A stretch of 5,005 bases of DNA from Spirochaetales bacterium. Lineage in GTDB: Bacteria; Spirochaetota; Spirochaetia; JAGLYY01. The stretch covers positions 1-5,005 of the forward strand of contig JAGLYY010000315.1 in NCBI GenBank assembly GCA_023131935.1, read 5' to 3'. The notes beneath the pieces were generated by a model, which worked only from the letters and a program-made list of their open reading frames with translations, did not search any database and was not told the origin of the DNA. The position numbers and the translations under genes are program-made. Shown piece by piece: positions 2,124 through 5,005 of the stretch. Position 1 is the first letter of the stretch, and every line of letters begins with the position of its first letter.

Positions 2124-5005
2124 GTGAGAAAGATGTTTTGGTTATACCTGCTATTATTCTTTATGTCTATCCATTGTTCTGAGGCCGATACGGTCCTCTT
2201 CCATAAATTAGATTTTGAACTTCCGGGTAACCTTTTTAGAGCCATGATTGATACTCAGGGATTCCTCTGGATTGCGTCAGACAACGGTTTGATTAGGGAG
2301 GGAGGCTCTTTTTCTGAAATCTTCAGAGCTACTCTTCCGGGTCCCTATGTCACAGCTCTTGCAGAAGACATGGGAGGCTATATTTGGGTAGGCTCACCTA
2401 ATGGATTATGGAAATATAATCCGTTTACAGGAGATTCTGAGACATTCCTTCATGAAGAAGATAATCCGGGTAGTTTGGGAGACAATTTTGTCAATGATAT
2501 ACTCATGATTGATGATGTCCTCTGGATATCCCATGATAGGGGTGTTGATCGATATGACAGAAAAACAAATACCTTTGAACATCTACTGGCACCATTCGAT
2601 ATGGAGGGAGTAACACTTCAATATGCAATGAGGATCCACGACGGGGGGAACGATACCCTATTGATTAGTTACATGGATCCCAGTGCAGTCGTTAAAATGG
2701 ATATCGAAACTGGAAATGCAAGCCTGTTGATGTTCCCCGATGGAGAATTCTATACCAGCGATACATGGGTTCGTGATTTCCATACGCGTCCTGATGGAAC
2801 CATACTTGCCGCTGCCGGGTATTATGGTTTATGGCAATATGACCGAACTTCATCGATATTTTATTCCCCGGATATTTTTTCAAATACTTTTAAAGATGAA
2901 AAAGTACAAACGTTTCATACAGACCGGGATTCCGGACTGTGGGTAGGAACAGACTCTGGTTTGTACAGATATGGTTCAGAATATGAGAATCTGGAATCCT
3001 ATTCAGTAGATAGTGGTCCCTGGTCTCTTCAAAGAGCAAATATTCGGGATATTGTCGAGGATTCTTATGGAAATCTGATCTTCATCGAACCCCTTGATGT
3101 TTATTGGACCGGGAAACAAAATACAAAAGGATTGACTTACCCGATCGACTCATTTATTACGAATATTACTAATGGTCCTGCTGATACTTTCTGGATAGGT
3201 ACTCTCGAAAACGGATTATTGCAGATCAACCACGATGGTCGGGTAATAGCCTCTTTCTTCGAGGGAACCGTCATCCATTCTATTGAAAGCCTTGAAGAAG
3301 AATATTTATTGTCCGGATCTAGTGGATTATACCGGTGGAATGGTAAATCATGGGATGAATTCCCTTTATTTTATGATGGATCACCTTACAATGGGAAAAC
3401 CGGAGATATTTTTACCGATTCTCTAGGGCGTATTTACCTCACTACATACAATTATCCTGCCGAGGTTAACATGAATACGGGAGAATTGACTTATCCATTT
3501 TCAGGAAAGGATGAAGCTGTCCCCTGGGGTGATGAGTTCGATGGACTGAATAGTGGTTTTCAAGACTCCAACGGCAGGTATTGGATTCAGTCAGCTGGTG
3601 GTGTTTACCTCTATGGATCTGACCGGAACTTTATAAACCACTTTAACAAAGAAAACTCGAAGTTGGGCGGTAATATAATAATGGGAGTGATGGAATCACC
3701 ATCCGGTGAAATCTGGATCGCTTCTATTGATTCATTCTCAGTCTACAGGGATGATGGATTTGAGGTGTTTAATGCTTCCAGCGGGTTGATCTTTGACTCA
3801 GTGTCCTCTGCAGTAATGGATAACCAGGGAGGAATATGGTATTCCACCGGTAATAGTGTTGTCTACTTTGAACCTGATAAAGGCAGGAGTAGAATTATCA
3901 CAAATGAAGACGGTGTTCCCTGGATTAAAGGTGGTACTTTCCGCGGAGCAAAAAAATTGAAAGATGGGCGGCTCGCATTTCCAGGAGATCCCGGTGTTTT
4001 CATAATAAATCCTGAAGAAGTCATCTGGAGTAAAGTCTCAGCCAGGACTGGATTTCGTTATTTTGAATCATTAGCTGGCGAGGACTATGAAAAGAGTAAG
4101 TTATTCACCGACAGGATCACCATTAATTGGCAGGTAACGTCATTCGGGTTCAACTTGTTTTCACAAACACGGCGATTCCCCGTTACATTTCGTTATTCAT
4201 GGCGTCTTTCGGGATATCAGGATGAATGGATCGATATCGGGGAAAGGGATTATCTGGGATTTTCCAAGATACCAGATGGTAAGTATACCCTCCAGGTCCG
4301 TTCCACCAACTCTGACGGGTTCTGGACCGATGACTCTGACGATTATGAATCAATTACACTACTCGTTGCAGTTCATCCCGCCAGATCTCCTGCAGCCATC
4401 AGCGGTTATATTCTTCTGGGGCTCGGTCTCATAGCAGGGATCTTTTTTCAATACCGCACAGTTCAACAGAAGAAACTCCTTCGGGAACGTCTCGTCTCCG
4501 ATCAGTTGCGCAAAGTGGACCGCCTGAAGGATGAGTTCCTCGCCAATACTACTCACGAACTGCGAACACCGTTGAACGGCATCATCGGCATCGCCGAAAG
4601 CCTCATCGAGGAAACAGGCGAAACCGTTTCTTCGGGCGCAAAGAAAGAGCTTTCCCTCATCGCTTCCTCCGGGAGACGCCTCACCTACCTCATCAACGAT
4701 ATCCTCGACTTCTCCCGCCTCAAGGAGGGGGACATCGAACTGCAGAAAAATCCCGTGGACCTCTCACGGCTGGTGAACACGCTCCTCGTCCTGTCGAAAC
4801 CCCTCTGTTCCGGGAAGCCTGTGGAACTCATCAACGAGGTACCTGCAGATCTGCCTCCCGTTGCGGGAGATGTGAACCGGATCCAGCAGATCCTCCACAA
4901 CCTTGTGGGAAATGCCGTGAAGTTTACAAAGGAAGGGTCCATCAAAGTAACTGCCCGGAAGCTTGGGGGAACATCCGGAAGCGCCGGGATGATGGAGATT
5001 ACCGT
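2124..5005 (+). CDS. Propeller-type (possibly hybrid) sensor histidine kinase, 3' end beyond window
   Basis: The frame stays open for 960 codons to the window edge. An in-frame TAA at 2097 leaves GTG 2124 as the first start, with GGGG 8 nt before it; ATG 2133 is the alternative. Residues 4-16 are a hydrophobic signal sequence. Residues of about 25 to 640 are propeller blades with the Reg_prop signature (L/I)W(I/V)(G/A)(S/T)xxGL, with tryptophans at 49, 88, 134, 273, 357, 487, 531 and 572 and weaker copies at GLWQYD (about 235) and GLYRWN (401). A Y_Y_Y domain follows (about 690-750, with SWRLSGYQDEW and PDGKYTLQVRS), then one membrane segment (757-775) and a charged linker. The HisKA domain contains THELRTPLNG with phospho-accepting His811 and DILDFSRLK (859-867). 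The ATPase domain begins with the N box HNLVGNAVKFT, Asn930. The periplasmic propeller should sense a ligand and drive cytoplasmic autophosphorylation. In Bacteroides, proteins of this plan are hybrid sensors for polysaccharide breakdown products. A receiver or output domain may follow outside the window. The ligand is unknown. Confidence 0.95.
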   Translation, partial: MRKMFWLYLLLFFMSIHCSEADTVLFHKLDFELPGNLFRAMIDTQGFLWIASDNGLIREGGSFSEIFRATLPGPYVTALAEDMGGYIWVGSPNGLWKYNPFTGDSETFLHEEDNPGSLGDNFVNDILMIDDVLWISHDRGVDRYDRKTNTFEHLLAPFDMEGVTLQYAMRIHDGGNDTLLISYMDPSAVVKMDIETGNASLLMFPDGEFYTSDTWVRDFHTRPDGTILAAAGYYGLWQYDRTSSIFYSPDIFSNTFKDEKVQTFHTDRDSGLWVGTDSGLYRYGSEYENLESYSVDSGPWSLQRANIRDIVEDSYGNLIFIEPLDVYWTGKQNTKGLTYPIDSFITNITNGPADTFWIGTLENGLLQINHDGRVIASFFEGTVIHSIESLEEEYLLSGSSGLYRWNGKSWDEFPLFYDGSPYNGKTGDIFTDSLGRIYLTTYNYPAEVNMNTGELTYPFSGKDEAVPWGDEFDGLNSGFQDSNGRYWIQSAGGVYLYGSDRNFINHFNKENSKLGGNIIMGVMESPSGEIWIASIDSFSVYRDDGFEVFNASSGLIFDSVSSAVMDNQGGIWYSTGNSVVYFEPDKGRSRIITNEDGVPWIKGGTFRGAKKLKDGRLAFPGDPGVFIINPEEVIWSKVSARTGFRYFESLAGEDYEKSKLFTDRITINWQVTSFGFNLFSQTRRFPVTFRYSWRLSGYQDEWIDIGERDYLGFSKIPDGKYTLQVRSTNSDGFWTDDSDDYESITLLVAVHPARSPAAISGYILLGLGLIAGIFFQYRTVQQKKLLRERLVSDQLRKVDRLKDEFLANTTHELRTPLNGIIGIAESLIEETGETVSSGAKKELSLIASSGRRLTYLINDILDFSRLKEGDIELQKNPVDLSRLVNTLLVLSKPLCSGKPVELINEVPADLPPVAGDVNRIQQILHNLVGNAVKFTKEGSIKVTARKLGGTSGSAGMMEIT

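Noticed and set aside
2166..2179. Lipoprotein signal (SIHC) at the kinase N terminus
   Set aside because: Histidine at the position before cysteine and isoleucine before that do not fit the lipobox. A normal signal peptide or signal anchor fits better.

Overview
The window looks like chromosomal DNA from a Gram-negative-type bacterium of moderate GC. Two of its genes encode exported or envelope-spanning proteins, and the large sensor kinase has a periplasmic propeller architecture known from Bacteroidota, Spirochaetota and other environmental phyla. The sequence alone does not fix the phylum. No rRNA, tRNA, CRISPR array or transposase gene is visible.

Left part (1-668): a type II toxin-antitoxin operon on the minus strand. 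A ribbon-helix-helix antitoxin comes first and overlaps by 16 nt a MazF/PemK-family endoribonuclease toxin. The operon has a near-consensus sigma-70-type promoter (TTGACT, 17 nt, TATTAT). A palindrome overlapping the -10 is the likely autoregulatory operator. A long imperfect hairpin follows the toxin stop codon and is either a terminator or, more speculatively, part of an integron attC-like site.

Middle part (622-1188): 567 bases without a convincing gene but rich in structure. It holds two abutting 33-bp repeats that each fold into a hairpin with a compensatory base-pair change, a further inverted repeat, and a 133-bp MITE-like unit with perfect 20-bp terminal inverted repeats flanked by AAG. 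It also holds three helically phased A-tracts and two hairpins just before the next start codon.

Centre (1189-1863): a 224-residue exported protein of unknown function with a strong Shine-Dalgarno site. It is followed by a terminator-like hairpin.

Right part (2124-5005): the first 960 codons of a large sensor histidine kinase on the plus strand, running off the window. It has a signal peptide, about 640 residues of two-component-regulator propeller blades, a Y_Y_Y domain, one membrane segment, a HisKA domain with phospho-accepting His811, and the start of the ATPase domain with Asn930. It has its own candidate promoter, so it is probably transcribed separately from the exported protein. Base composition rises from about 36% GC in sampled propeller blocks to about 56% in sampled kinase blocks, changing near the membrane segment. 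This suggests a modular origin for the gene.

The toxin-antitoxin operon, the exported protein and the sensor kinase appear to be three independent units. No functional link between them can be read from the sequence.
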